A stretch of 64,000 nucleotides of DNA from Saprospiraceae bacterium (GCA_016715245.1 JADKAS010000009.1:118457-182456), one strand, 5' to 3'. Counted from the stretch's first letter, positions 11,101 through 19,938 are shown. Numbers and translations are program-made. The notes: generated from the sequence alone by a model not told the origin.

Positions 11101-13847
11101 CAACAACCACTGAGGTTTGTGCTGGAAATACATTAGTTGTCAATTCTACACCATCAGGCGGCACAGCAGGTTATACATATAGCTGGACCGGCCCTAATGG
11201 ATATACAGCGAATACCCAAAACATCAACAGGGCAAATGCCACGGTAACGATGAGTGGTTTGTACAGTGTGACTGTCACAGACAGCAAAGGCTGTGTAGGA
11301 AACACAAGCGTACAAGCCGTAGTAAATCCAAACCCAACCGTAAGTGCGACAGCACCGGAAGTGTGTGCTGGATCAACCCTGGAAATAAGCTCTACAACAT
11401 CAGGCGGTACAGCAGGTTACACATATAGCTGGACCGGCCCTAATGGATATACAGCGAATACCCAAAACATCAGCAGGGCAAATGCAACCATATCCATGAG
11501 TGGTTTATACAATGTGACTGTCACAGACAGCAAAGGATGTATAGGAAATACAAGCGTTCAAGCCGTAATAAATCCGAACCCTACAGTAAGTGCGGCAGCA
11601 CCGGCAGTGTGTGCTGGATCAACATTGGAAATAAGCTCTACACCATCAGGCGGTACTGCAGGTTACACATATAGCTGGACCGGCCCTAATGGATATACAG
11701 CGAATACCCAAAACATCAGCAGGGTAAATGCCACGATATCGATGAGTGGTTTGTACAGTGTGACCGTAACAGATAGCAAAGGATGTGTAGGAAATACAAA
11801 CGTTCAAGCAGTAGTAGAACCTAAAGCCAACGTAGGAGATTTTGTTTGGGAAGATACCAACGGAAACGGACGTCAAGATTTTGGAGAAGCCGGAATAAAC
11901 GGTGTTCAGGTTACATTATATAATGCAGGAAACAACAGTATAGTGGCCAGCACAACTACCAATACCAGAAATAGCCTGCCGGGTTATTACGAATTTGAGG
12001 TTTGTAGAGGCAGTTATTATATAATTTTTGGAGATGTCCCAGGGTATAGTAGAACCGGCAAAAATGCACCGAATACAAATTCCGGCAATGACAGTGATCC
12101 TAGCCCAACTACTGGAAGAACTGATAATTTTACCTTAAATCCGGGTGATAATAACAGGACCATTGATGCTGGCTATTTCAGACTGGCAAGCTTAGGCGAT
12201 TACGTTTGGGAAGACTCAAATGTAGATGGTATTCAAGACCCAACGGAGGATGGAATTTCCGGTGTAGTAGTTAGATTGTTAGATGAAAATAGTAATCAGA
12301 TTAGATTTACTGTAACAAATATTGATGGTTATTATCTGTTTGATAATCTTGCTCCAGGTAATTATATTGTTAAATTTGACACTAAACCAGGATATATACC
12401 GACGGCACAAGACCGTGGATTGGATGATGCAATTGATAGTGATGCTGATCCAATAACAGGTAGATCACATTTGGTTACCCTTGTTTCTGGGCAATCCGAC
12501 CTTACTATTGATGCCGGATTTTACAAGTTGGCAAGAATTGGAGATTTTGTTTGGGAAGATACCAACTTAAACAACAGACAAGATGCTTTTGAGCCTGTTC
12601 TTCAAGGAGTTGAAGTGACTCTTAACGGTATAAAAGGAACGGATGGAAGTGCAGTTCTTACAACAACAACAACCGATAATCTAGGCCGATATGACTTCAA
12701 TAACCTTACACCAGGTGTATATACCGTAACATTTACAAGACCAGGAAGTCAATATTTGTCAGTTACACCAAATGTTGGTACTGATGATTTAGATAGTGAT
12801 GCTGACCCGATTACCGGACAGACAGGATCTTATACCTTAAAATCAGGAGAATTTAATAACACAGTTGATGCTGGTTATTACAGATGTTCTAAAGTTGGTG
12901 ATTTCGTGTGGTTGGATTATGGTACGGTAGCCAATGTACAGGACGCAGGAGATCAAGGTCTGAATGGTGTTGAAGTAAGATTGTATAATTCTAATACAAA
13001 CGCATTGGTAGAAACACAATTTACAAGAAATAGTCCTATTGGCGGAAGAGCCGGTTATTATTTCTTTGAGTGTGTTTTGCCGGGAATGTATTATGTGCAG
13101 TTTATCAAACCCGTACCTTCTGGAATTATTTCGAGCTATAATTTTGTTCAGCCTAATCAGGGAGGTAACGATATTCTGGATAGTGATGTTGTAAACTTTA
13201 CCAATGGAACCACGCTTGACTTTACAGTTGGTTATGCACAGATTATTCCGGATATTGATGCAGGACTTATTCCGGTATTTCCAGTTAATCTTAAGGAATT
13301 GTCAGGATATTGGAATAAAGAAGAAGATGTAAATGAACTTTATTGGATTACCGCACAGGAAATAAATAATAGTCATTTCATTGTCGAAAGAAGTTTTGAA
13401 AATGGAAGATTTGTTGAAATTGGAAAAGTTGAAGGAAATGGAAATACCACCACTGATCAGCAATATTTATTTTTTGACAACGATATTTCCAACAACGGAG
13501 AATATGTGTATCGAATCAAACAAGTTGATTTTGATGGAAAGTCAGGAAATCTAGGTGAAGTAAGTATTAAAGTTTTAAGGGAAAAAGCCTTTAAAGTTAA
13601 TATATTTCCTAATCCTACAATAGAGACAACTTCCATTGAAATAAATGTTAAATCAGGCACCAAAGTTTCTTATGAATTGTATGATGCTACAGGAAGAATG
13701 ATGTACCAAAGTTCAACAGCGGAAGTCAATAATTCTGGAACACATTTATTCTTACACAATATGTCGTCTTTATCCCAAGGTATATATTACACCAAAATTT
13801 CCATTGGAGAAGAAAGTATAGTTCAAAGAATTGTAAAAGTAGATTAA
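8034..13847 (+). CDS. adhesin fragment 4: SprB-like repeats, SdrD B domains, T9SS tail
   Basis: The largest intact piece (1937 residues), covering over half of the adhesin. It holds two composite blocks (each with VSGIDGP, FTWTFQGGTP-like PKD and QEVFS.AGPDK modules) followed by four and then three 82-residue repeats. Four SdrD/Cna-B-like domains follow from about 11,820, each starting VGDFVWEDTN or similar, with Asp-rich loops (DSDADPITG) typical of calcium sites. The last about 200 residues form a beta domain (YWITAQEINNSHFIVERS) and a type A T9SS sorting domain with FPNP and a terminal basic-hydrophobic strand. The start at 8034 is internal to the gene. A strong terminator follows the stop. 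Confidence 0.85.
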   Translation: MAPSVSATVNPNPTVIVGSNSPVCAEGNLNLISTPSSGTPAFTYNWTGPNSYTANVQNPVRTNVNASMAGTYNLTVTDSKGCLVTGNTNVVVTPKPVSGIDGPNTTCAKEPVLFIVSPSAGLGATYSWTFQGGTPATGSGTSVTSQWNTPGTYLITLVVYKDGCESTYTKNIVITQEVFSLAGPDKDICQGGLTVLNGQGPSGGNFSWTVVSGDPTSIDGGAASPNLNVSPLFTTVYKLTVSQNGCVRTDEVTVFVNVSLNPIANAGNPLEICSGVPTMIGGNPTGTPPPGAPNTALGYTWTPITGLSSSSVPNPTLTLTNPGQVSYQVIVEALVSGCKDTASVTHTILPNPTVSATAPEVCAGFTLQINSTPNGGTSGYTYNWSGPGGFTASTQNVSRTNATVSMSGLYNVTVTDSKGCVGNTSVQAVVNPNPTVSATAPEVCAGFTLQINSTPNGGTSGYTYNWSGPGGFTASTQNVSRTNATVSMSGLYNVTVTDSKGCVGNTSVQAVVNPNPTVSAVAPEVCAGFTLQISSTPNGGTSGYTYNWSGPGGFTANTQNVSRTNATVSMSGLYSVTVTDSKGCVGNTSVQVVVNPNPTVSALAPEVCAGFSLAISSTPSGGTSGYTYSWTGPNGYTANTQNISRANATVTMSGLYSVTVTDSKGCVGNTSVQATVNPNPSLQASSNSPVCVGNQITLFATLSSGTPGFTYIWSGPNGYSSTQQNPVILDAVPSMAGTYNVTVTDSKGCIATSNTNVTITPNPVSGIDGPPTKCAKEAVLFIASPAAGPGATYTWTFQGGTPANATGPSATSQWNTPGEYLITLVVTKDGCTSTYTKSIIITQEVFSVAGPDKEICQGGNVTLNGQGPAGASFSWTLVSGDGTSLDNGISSMNLLVSPLFTTTYRLTVSQNGCVRTDEVTVFVNVNLNPIANAGNPLDICSTVSTTIGGNPTGTPPPASPNTPLGYIWSPATGLNSFTVANPTLTLSSPGQYTYQVIVIALNTGCADTATVTHTIVPRPTITATTTEVCAGNTLVVNSTPSGGTAGYTYSWTGPNGYTANTQNINRANATVTMSGLYSVTVTDSKGCVGNTSVQAVVNPNPTVSATAPEVCAGSTLEISSTTSGGTAGYTYSWTGPNGYTANTQNISRANATISMSGLYNVTVTDSKGCIGNTSVQAVINPNPTVSAAAPAVCAGSTLEISSTPSGGTAGYTYSWTGPNGYTANTQNISRVNATISMSGLYSVTVTDSKGCVGNTNVQAVVEPKANVGDFVWEDTNGNGRQDFGEAGINGVQVTLYNAGNNSIVASTTTNTRNSLPGYYEFEVCRGSYYIIFGDVPGYSRTGKNAPNTNSGNDSDPSPTTGRTDNFTLNPGDNNRTIDAGYFRLASLGDYVWEDSNVDGIQDPTEDGISGVVVRLLDENSNQIRFTVTNIDGYYLFDNLAPGNYIVKFDTKPGYIPTAQDRGLDDAIDSDADPITGRSHLVTLVSGQSDLTIDAGFYKLARIGDFVWEDTNLNNRQDAFEPVLQGVEVTLNGIKGTDGSAVLTTTTTDNLGRYDFNNLTPGVYTVTFTRPGSQYLSVTPNVGTDDLDSDADPITGQTGSYTLKSGEFNNTVDAGYYRCSKVGDFVWLDYGTVANVQDAGDQGLNGVEVRLYNSNTNALVETQFTRNSPIGGRAGYYFFECVLPGMYYVQFIKPVPSGIISSYNFVQPNQGGNDILDSDVVNFTNGTTLDFTVGYAQIIPDIDAGLIPVFPVNLKELSGYWNKEEDVNELYWITAQEINNSHFIVERSFENGRFVEIGKVEGNGNTTTDQQYLFFDNDISNNGEYVYRIKQVDFDGKSGNLGEVSIKVLREKAFKVNIFPNPTIETTSIEINVKSGTKVSYELYDATGRMMYQSSTAEVNNSGTHLFLHNMSSLSQGIYYTKISIGEESIVQRIVKVD
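8058..11819 (+). repeat. 2001-bp super-repeat with internal 246-bp repeats
   Basis: Block 1 (8058-10058) is repeated as block 2 (from 10059) with an exact offset of 2001 bp (667 codons). Each block starts with a divergent composite region of about 1 kb and ends with 246-bp repeats: four at 9081-10064 and three at 11082-11819. The repeats at 9081-9326 and 9327-9572 are almost identical in DNA. Block 2 is therefore one repeat shorter than block 1. Confidence 0.9.
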
Positions 13848-13873
13848 GTCAAAGGACTGATATTTGAGAATAG

Positions 13874-13915
13874 AAGGAGGTGTATGATTTTTTCATACAC
13901 CTCCTTTCTTTTTAT
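13874..13915 (+). terminator. rho-independent terminator after the adhesin
   Basis: Perfect 14-bp stem: aaggaggtgtatga (13874-13887) pairs with tcatacacctcctt (13893-13906), with a 5-base loop and a T-rich tail. Confidence 0.92.
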
Positions 13916-14595
13916 GACTTCTTTTAAAGCTTTTATACAAAAGATTCAAAGTAGTAAGCATATATTTAATGGCTATTATAATAATAACTAATGGTAAATT
14001 AGCAATAATAACGTTTGTAGAGTATAACAAAACGTTGGGTTTAAGAATAAAATATAGATTTAATATAAAGGGGAATGTAAAAACAATATTTGCAAAGGAG
14101 CTTACTTTTAAATTTTGTTTAATCAAGGATAGAAGAAAAGACAATTGGAGTGTTCTTCAATTAAACGAAAAGAGCTTGTTAAGCTAATGATCCACTAAGA
14201 GTTATAACCTTAAACCTTGGATAAGAAAAGATAATTTGGGACAACAAAAAAAGTAAGAATAGTTGGACGCGACGGACAAACAAAAAATAATGAAATTAAA
14301 AAAGTCAGATGTAGAATTATTGTTAAGTTTCGGATAATAACCTTACACTAAAACAAAAAACTAACAAGGAATCTAATTGAGGTATAATTTATTTGTGTTT
14401 TTCAGCAAACCGAAGTATACCCCTTAAATTTTTATAATATCTAAGTAGTAACAGTAAAACGCATTCTGTAGGAAGTTATGTAAGCAGTTTTCTAACAATT
14501 AGTGGGATTTACTTACATTATAATCCAAAGAAAGTGATGTTGGAAAATTGTATTAAGTAAAGGAAAGAAATATAATTTTTTAAACGGTAAAGGAG
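13916..14595. other. intergenic region, no gene supported
   Basis: About 680 bp of AT-rich sequence between two genes that converge on it. Short open frames exist on both strands (up to about 83 codons), but the minus one runs through the adhesin terminator and neither resembles a protein I know. I see no tRNA, IS end or long repeat. Confidence 0.5.
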
Positions 14596-15825
14596 TTATT
14601 TCATAATAGAAATGGAAGAATTCAGAGATATTTCATCCGTTTCTGAAAATCCGTTTAAAGCCAATAATTCTGTAAGAGAAAGATTATTTTTTCCAGCTAT
14701 TTCAGATAAAGATTCTTTTTTCTTCATTTGATGCATTTTTTTCTCAACCTTTATTGTTTTTTGTTTTTCAATATTAAAGCCAGCTGTGCTTTTGATTGAT
14801 AAAACATAGGAAAGGTTGGTTTTAATGTGATAAGCAGATTCACTATTTGTTTCATCAGATGAAATTTCAGTGACTAGATTATCTTTTTGAGCATGAGGTA
14901 TTGATGCCAGATAAACTAAGTTATGATAGCTCTGTGTTTTGTCAAGGTATGTGACGATTGTCGATTCAGGTAAAATTAAAAGATATTTTCCTTCATTGGA
15001 AGCAGGTATAACTTCTTTAAGGTAAATAGGGTTAAGTCTTTTTACCAGTTCCATGTCGATATTTAAATCGGATACTAGATCTTTAAAATATACCTTCTCG
15101 TAAACTCTGACCGCACCTGTATATTTAAATTCATTTTCAGGTTCAATAGGAGTAATATCGTGTAAATAATAATAATTCATGAGATAACTAGCAGCAATAA
15201 ACCTCGGTATGTATTCTTTTGTTTCTTTAGGCAAGTATTTTGCTAGTTCCCAATAATTAGTTGAGCCATTAGCTTTTTTGATAGCCTTATTAATATTGCC
15301 GGGACCACAATTGTATGCAGCCAAGGCGGTAGTCCAATTGCCATAAATATCATATAATGTGCTTAGGTAAAGAAGGGCTTTTTCTGTGGAAAGTTCAACA
15401 TCTCTTCTTTCGTCAATATATTTACTAATTTCTAAACCATAAAGTTTAGCGGTACCTTTCATAAATTGCCAAATTCCGGCAGCCCCTTGACTTGATACAG
15501 CATCAGGTCTTAAACTGGACTCAATAACAGCAATATATTTCAATTCATCAGGAAGTCCTTTTTCACGAAGTGCATTTTCAATTTTTGGAAAAAACAAGGA
15601 TGTTCTTCCAAGAATATATTGGCTGTCTTTTCTTTTTTTATTAACAATGAGATCAATCTGTTCTTCAACCAAAGAATTCATTTTGACATCAATGACAGTG
15701 TTTAGATTGTAAACCCGTTCGTGATACGCTGAGTTTTTTGGAGAAATATTTGCGTTACCCGTATTTAAAAATAAAGGTAATAATATAAAAATAAGAAAAA
15801 CCGTTTTAATTGTTTGATTATACAT
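14596..15825 (-). CDS. MltD-like membrane-bound lytic transglycosylase
   Basis: A 409-residue exported protein that should cleave the MurNAc-GlcNAc bond of peptidoglycan, forming 1,6-anhydro-MurNAc. It has an N-terminal signal (residues 1-25, hydrophobic VFLIFILLPLFL), a family 1 lytic transglycosylase domain at about 70-220 with the catalytic Glu (IESSLRPDA, E102), the GAAGIWQFM motif and AAYNCGPGN, and one degenerate C-terminal LysM-like region (MKKKESLSEIAGKNNLS) for glycan binding. Typical MltD proteins carry clearer LysM repeats, so the tail is reduced. A TAnnTTTG box lies just upstream, giving a very short leader. It stands alone, facing the adhesin terminator. Confidence 0.88.
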   Translation of the reverse strand: MYNQTIKTVFLIFILLPLFLNTGNANISPKNSAYHERVYNLNTVIDVKMNSLVEEQIDLIVNKKRKDSQYILGRTSLFFPKIENALREKGLPDELKYIAVIESSLRPDAVSSQGAAGIWQFMKGTAKLYGLEISKYIDERRDVELSTEKALLYLSTLYDIYGNWTTALAAYNCGPGNINKAIKKANGSTNYWELAKYLPKETKEYIPRFIAASYLMNYYYLHDITPIEPENEFKYTGAVRVYEKVYFKDLVSDLNIDMELVKRLNPIYLKEVIPASNEGKYLLILPESTIVTYLDKTQSYHNLVYLASIPHAQKDNLVTEISSDETNSESAYHIKTNLSYVLSIKSTAGFNIEKQKTIKVEKKMHQMKKKESLSEIAGKNNLSLTELLALNGFSETDEISLNSSISIMK

Positions 15826-15837
15826 AATAACAAAATT

Positions 15838-15845
15838 AAGGTTTT
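15838..15845 (-). promoter_or_regulatory. -7 box of the lytic transglycosylase gene
   Basis: TAATTTTG on the minus strand matches the Bacteroidota TAnnTTTG box. It ends 12 bp before the start codon, implying a leader of only about 5-8 nt. No clear -33 TTG was found. Confidence 0.45.
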
Positions 15846-16109
15846 GGGAAAATAATTGACCGTTTTAACCTTAAAAAGGCCAAGTTAATAAATCGGGACT
15901 AATGGTTTTAGAAATTTCCTAAAAAAAGGAAAAAAATGTAAAATTCTTTCTTAGGTGGATAGCTTATAAAATAAGAATGCAAAGATAACGCCATTAATTC
16001 CCTTTTGGTGTTAAAAGTGTTTTTTATTAATGTAAGATTTAATAAAATTAACAAATATTATGAAAATAATAAAGTTCCGTGTACTGATATGCCGTATTTA
16101 TTAAAACTT

Positions 16110-16117
16110 TATATTTG
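16110..16117 (+). promoter_or_regulatory. -7 box of the propeller/barrel protein gene
   Basis: TATATTTG matches TAnnTTTG and lies 34 bp upstream of the GTG start at 16152, a normal leader length. The -33 element is not clear. Confidence 0.45.
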
Positions 16118-16151
16118 TATTAATGTTCGAATTACGGATTAAAATAGTTAA

Positions 16152-19100
16152 GTGAAAAATAGAAAAGTTGATAAATTATTAAATTCTGACAGGAAAGATT
16201 TCTCTTTGATTTATTATGGTCACCGATTTGGAAAGAGGGTTTTTCATGTTGTTTTTTTTATAACCATGATTCATTTTTCAGGTCTTGCACAAAGTATAAA
16301 TACGGAGTTTGGTAAAAACAGAGTTCAGTACCATGATGACTTTTCTGACTGGTGGCAATATGAAACACAAAACTTTGTAACATACTGGTATGGAAAGAGC
16401 AGAAATGTTGCCATTGCAACGTTACGTCTGGCAGAACAAGACCACGATGAAATTCAAAAATTACTCGAACACAAGATAAATGATAAAATTGAAATAATTG
16501 TATATCTTGATATTTCCGACCTTAAACAAAGCAATATAGGTACAGAGGAAACTTTTATCAATAAAACCGGAGAGACAAAAATAATAGGTAATAAAATGTT
16601 TGTCTACTTTGATGGAGATCATCAAAACTTAAGACAAAAGGTAAGGGAAGGAATTGCCAGAGTGTATTTTAATCACATGCTATTTGGTTCATCTTTTCAG
16701 GAAATAATTCAAAATGCTCTTTTGATGAATATACCTGACTGGTTTAAAGAAGGAATTGTTAGGTATGCGTCAGAAAACTGGAATTATCTCGTTGAAGATG
16801 AACTTAGAGATATCTGGATGTCAAAACCAGAAATGAGAGATTTTAAAAAAATTTCAAAATATTATCCCGCGATAGCCGGTCACAGTTTTTGGTTTTTTAT
16901 TGAACAAAATTATGGCAGGTCTTCCATTTCAAACGTTTTATACCTTACAAAAATCAGCAGAGGAATAGATAATAGTTTTTTATATGTTTTTAATGAAGAT
17001 CAAAAACAATTAAATGAATCCTGGAATAAATTCTACACACAATATTTTAACAGCGAAAAAAATTTATTTAACGATACAAAGGAATTAAAACAAATTAATC
17101 ACAGGAAAAAAAAGTACACACCTGTAAGCCAGATATTGTTAAATTCAAAAGGAGATAAATTTGTTTACGTACTTAATAAAAAAGGAAAAGTAAAAATTTA
17201 TTGTAAAGACATTAAAACAGGAAAAAGTACAAAAATCTTCTCTCATGGTTTTGTAAACGACTTTCAGGAGACGGACTATAACTATCCGACTGTTGCATGG
17301 CATCCCCAAAAAGACGAGATTGCGTTTTGTTACGAACATAAAGATGTAATTAAACTTAGAATTTATTCTTTGGAAGAAAAGTCATATATAGAACAAATAA
17401 TTCCGGAGGCAATTCAAAGAATTTATAGTATATCTCAATTTTCTCAAAATGAGTTTATCTTTTCAGGATCATTAAACGGGTATTCGGATTTAATTTCATA
17501 TCAGTTCAAAACAAGAACTTTTCAAAACCTCACAGATGATTACTATGACGATCTTGACGCAACCATATGCACTTTGGATGGAAAAAAAGGAATTTTATTT
17601 GTTTCAAACCGACCGGAAGGAAATACAATTGTAAATCCTAAGGATTCTATTTTTCCGGTTGGTCATTTTAAAGTTTTTTTCCTCAACACAGTAGTAGGTT
17701 CCGAAAAAAAATATACATTAATAACCGAAGAAAATGGTGTTAATTTAAGATACCCAAATACAATAGACAATCAATCCATAATATATTTTACATCCGTCAG
17801 CGGAGTAAACAATCTTCAGGAGTTCAATCTAGAAACAAAAACCAAAAAACCGATCACCAATTTGGATCGGAATGCCATCAGATATCATGTAAGCCCGGTG
17901 AAGGAGAAGCTACTTACAACCTATTACCACAACGGACAATATAAAATATTTGATATCAGGAGAGATAGCCTGAACAAAATTAGTATAGAATATTCGCCAC
18001 TGCAAAAGAGCATGACAATGGTATCTGATACTTCGGAAAACCATAAAAAAGTGGAGGAATTAAATTCAAAAATTGACAAAAATTATTTTTTTCAAAGCTT
18101 ATTTAAGGACCAAATACCCCTCGCAAATATTAAAGATGTATCAACATCTTTGGGGTCAAATGTTAATAAATACCCTTTCTACAAACTCCGAAAAGAAAAT
18201 ACTTTTAAAGAATGGCATATTTTTAACCCGTCAAGAATTACACCGGCTAATAAAAAATTTAGTCTTCAAAAGATAACTACAAAATTTGATAACGATATAT
18301 TATTTGAAGGATTGGAAACATATACCGGAGACAGACAACAACTTCTTACTACTCCAATGGGTTTTTTATTTAAAGCCAATATAAAAGACCTTTTTGAAGA
18401 TTTTTCAATAGACATAGGTGCAAGATTTCCATTGCTTTTAAATGGCTCAGAGTTTTTCCTTGTTTTTGATAATAAAAAATCAATGATTGACAAAAGAATG
18501 GCGATATACAGGAAAACACTGTCTTATACCAATAATGAAAATGGTCCTCCTACCTCCATTGCACCTTCCCGCTCTAATAAAACAACAACGCTGGCCCTTT
18601 ATCAATGGAAAATACCATTTAATATTTATAAAAGTTTAAGATTAACCAGTCAGCTCAGGTTTGATAAGTTTATTCAAAAAAGTACGGATAACCTAAGTTT
18701 TAACTCACCATCAGAAACAGAACAGAGGATAGGATTGAGGGCAGAATATATTTATGATAATTCCTACGAAGAAAGCGTTAACATTAAATTCGGAACAAGG
18801 TATAAAATTTATGTGGAAGCTATCAATACATTTAATGTAAGGCTACTTGATGGTTTTGAGTTTGATTTATCAAAAGGATTCACTACAATTTTGGGTTTTG
18901 ATGCCAGACACTATATTCCCGTTTTTAACAAATCAGTTTTAGCATTGCGTTCAGCAGGCGCAGTATCTATGGGCTCAGACAGAATGTTGTACTATATAGG
19001 AGGTATGGAAAACTGGTTATTTCCGGGATTTAATGATATGATACCACAAAGGACAGATATTGATTTTTCCTATAAGGCAAACATAGGTCAAATGAGGGGT

Positions 19101-19487
19101 TTTAATAATAACATAAGAAACGGGAAATCTTATTTTATTATAAATACAGAATTAAGAATACCGTTTATGCAATATTTTTTAGGTAAAAAGAAAGGATCCT
19201 CTTTTTTGAAAAATCTTCAAATAACTGGGTTTTTTGACACAGGAATGGCCTGGTATGGCTTAACCCCTTTCAGTAAAGAAAATCCCTTAAATACAGTAAT
19301 TATTCAAAGCCCGCCGGTCATTACCTTAGAAGTGGAATATTTTAAAGACCCATTGGTTTTTGGCTTGGGTTATGGCCTAAGGTCTCAGATTTTAGGATAC
19401 TTTTTTAAATTTGACTATGCCTGGGGGATTGAGACAGGGAAATTGCAAGACCCAATATATTATATTACAATCGGACAGGATTTTTAA
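16152..19487 (+). CDS. peptidase-like/beta-propeller/outer-membrane barrel fusion protein
   Basis: An 1111-residue protein starting at GTG. A hydrophobic segment ending FSGLAQS (about residues 30-47) looks like a signal peptide after a long polar N-terminus, so the true start might be later. The next about 300 residues resemble the peptidase MA-like region (PDWFKEGIVRYASE); the HExxH is not intact, so catalysis is doubtful. About residues 320-660 show WD/PD40-type propeller repeats (YPTVAWHPQKDEIAF). The final about 370 residues are amphipathic beta strands ending in an aromatic Phe, as in Omp85-type barrels (FDYAWGIETGKLQD...GQDF). Such proteins are usually annotated TolB-like in Bacteroidota and are presumably anchored in the outer membrane with a periplasmic propeller. 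Function is not established. Confidence 0.7.
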   Translation: MKNRKVDKLLNSDRKDFSLIYYGHRFGKRVFHVVFFITMIHFSGLAQSINTEFGKNRVQYHDDFSDWWQYETQNFVTYWYGKSRNVAIATLRLAEQDHDEIQKLLEHKINDKIEIIVYLDISDLKQSNIGTEETFINKTGETKIIGNKMFVYFDGDHQNLRQKVREGIARVYFNHMLFGSSFQEIIQNALLMNIPDWFKEGIVRYASENWNYLVEDELRDIWMSKPEMRDFKKISKYYPAIAGHSFWFFIEQNYGRSSISNVLYLTKISRGIDNSFLYVFNEDQKQLNESWNKFYTQYFNSEKNLFNDTKELKQINHRKKKYTPVSQILLNSKGDKFVYVLNKKGKVKIYCKDIKTGKSTKIFSHGFVNDFQETDYNYPTVAWHPQKDEIAFCYEHKDVIKLRIYSLEEKSYIEQIIPEAIQRIYSISQFSQNEFIFSGSLNGYSDLISYQFKTRTFQNLTDDYYDDLDATICTLDGKKGILFVSNRPEGNTIVNPKDSIFPVGHFKVFFLNTVVGSEKKYTLITEENGVNLRYPNTIDNQSIIYFTSVSGVNNLQEFNLETKTKKPITNLDRNAIRYHVSPVKEKLLTTYYHNGQYKIFDIRRDSLNKISIEYSPLQKSMTMVSDTSENHKKVEELNSKIDKNYFFQSLFKDQIPLANIKDVSTSLGSNVNKYPFYKLRKENTFKEWHIFNPSRITPANKKFSLQKITTKFDNDILFEGLETYTGDRQQLLTTPMGFLFKANIKDLFEDFSIDIGARFPLLLNGSEFFLVFDNKKSMIDKRMAIYRKTLSYTNNENGPPTSIAPSRSNKTTTLALYQWKIPFNIYKSLRLTSQLRFDKFIQKSTDNLSFNSPSETEQRIGLRAEYIYDNSYEESVNIKFGTRYKIYVEAINTFNVRLLDGFEFDLSKGFTTILGFDARHYIPVFNKSVLALRSAGAVSMGSDRMLYYIGGMENWLFPGFNDMIPQRTDIDFSYKANIGQMRGFNNNIRNGKSYFIINTELRIPFMQYFLGKKKGSSFLKNLQITGFFDTGMAWYGLTPFSKENPLNTVIIQSPPVITLEVEYFKDPLVFGLGYGLRSQILGYFFKFDYAWGIETGKLQDPIYYITIGQDF

Positions 19488-19575
19488 TTTAAAAACTTTT
19501 GTAAAGAAGAAATTAAATTTTCATGGCATACACCAAAATAAAAAATTTAATCATCTTAAAGTAAAGCACAAAAAG

Positions 19576-19932
19576 TTGAGCACAAGGTATTACGTTTACG
19601 CGGCTATATTTTGGTCCATTCTGACAATATTTATTTCTTTAATTTCAGGTGCGAGATTAAATACATTAAAATTTATTGATGTAATTGGTTTTGATAAAGT
19701 TGGACATTTAGTTTTTTATACTATGTTGTCTTTTCTATGGTCAGGAGCATGTGTAAGAGTAAAATATGAAAAATTTTTTGTAATTTTTTTCTGTACAACG
19801 TTTGGTTTTTTAATGGAAATATTACAATTTTACCTTTTTATTGGCAGATCATTTGAATTTTTTGATGCCCTTGCCAATTTTATAGGAGTATTGATTGGAA
19901 TATTTCTGTATCATACATTAAATTTTAAATAA
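19576..19932 (+). CDS. VanZ-family small membrane protein
   Basis: About 118 residues if TTG 19576 is the start. The frame stays open back to 19411, inside the preceding gene, but that extension is polar and unlike the family. Four transmembrane helices are evident (YYVYAAIFWSILTIFISL, HLVFYTMLSFLW, FFVIFFCTTFGFLMEILQF, ALANFIGVLIGIFLY). The pattern DKVGHLVFYTMLSFLW followed by E.LQ and FD..AN..G is that of VanZ-like proteins, whose role outside glycopeptide resistance is unclear. It lies six bases before tonB, a pairing I recall from other Bacteroidota, and is probably co-transcribed with it. Confidence 0.8.
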   Translation: MSTRYYVYAAIFWSILTIFISLISGARLNTLKFIDVIGFDKVGHLVFYTMLSFLWSGACVRVKYEKFFVIFFCTTFGFLMEILQFYLFIGRSFEFFDALANFIGVLIGIFLYHTLNFK

Positions 19933-19938
19933 ATTAGC

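Larger units (their letters stand above)
2911..13847 (+). pseudogene. giant SprB-like T9SS adhesin, frame broken five times
   Basis: Reconstructed locus of about 3,640 codons. Order: signal peptide (frame starting at 2911 or 2926); two jelly-roll-like N-terminal domains; PKD/SprB-type Ig-like repeats; two copies of a 194-residue module; six 82-residue repeats; a composite block with four 82-residue repeats; a second composite block with three; four SdrD-type B domains; a short beta domain; and a T9SS type A sorting tail (FPNPT...GIYYTKI...). Reading it whole needs five corrections: one base missing at about 3072-3082, one C missing at 5342-5343, one base extra at 5629-5641, one C missing at 7354-7356 and two bases missing at 8039-8041. 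At four of the five breaks (all but the first) neighbouring repeat copies show the intact sequence. Expected role: cell-surface adhesion or gliding filament. Assembly error and true pseudogene are both possible. Confidence 0.8.

Noticed and set aside
5420..11819. Regular repeats resembling a CRISPR array
   Set aside because: The repeat unit is 246 bp, coding and in frame, with no short direct repeats separated by unique spacers.
13893..14144. 83-codon hydrophobic minus-strand frame
   Set aside because: It ends inside the adhesin terminator, has low-complexity AT-rich codons, and resembles no family.
19411..19575. N-terminal extension of the VanZ protein
   Set aside because: It overlaps the preceding gene, is polar, and is not part of the VanZ fold; TTG 19576 fits the first helix.
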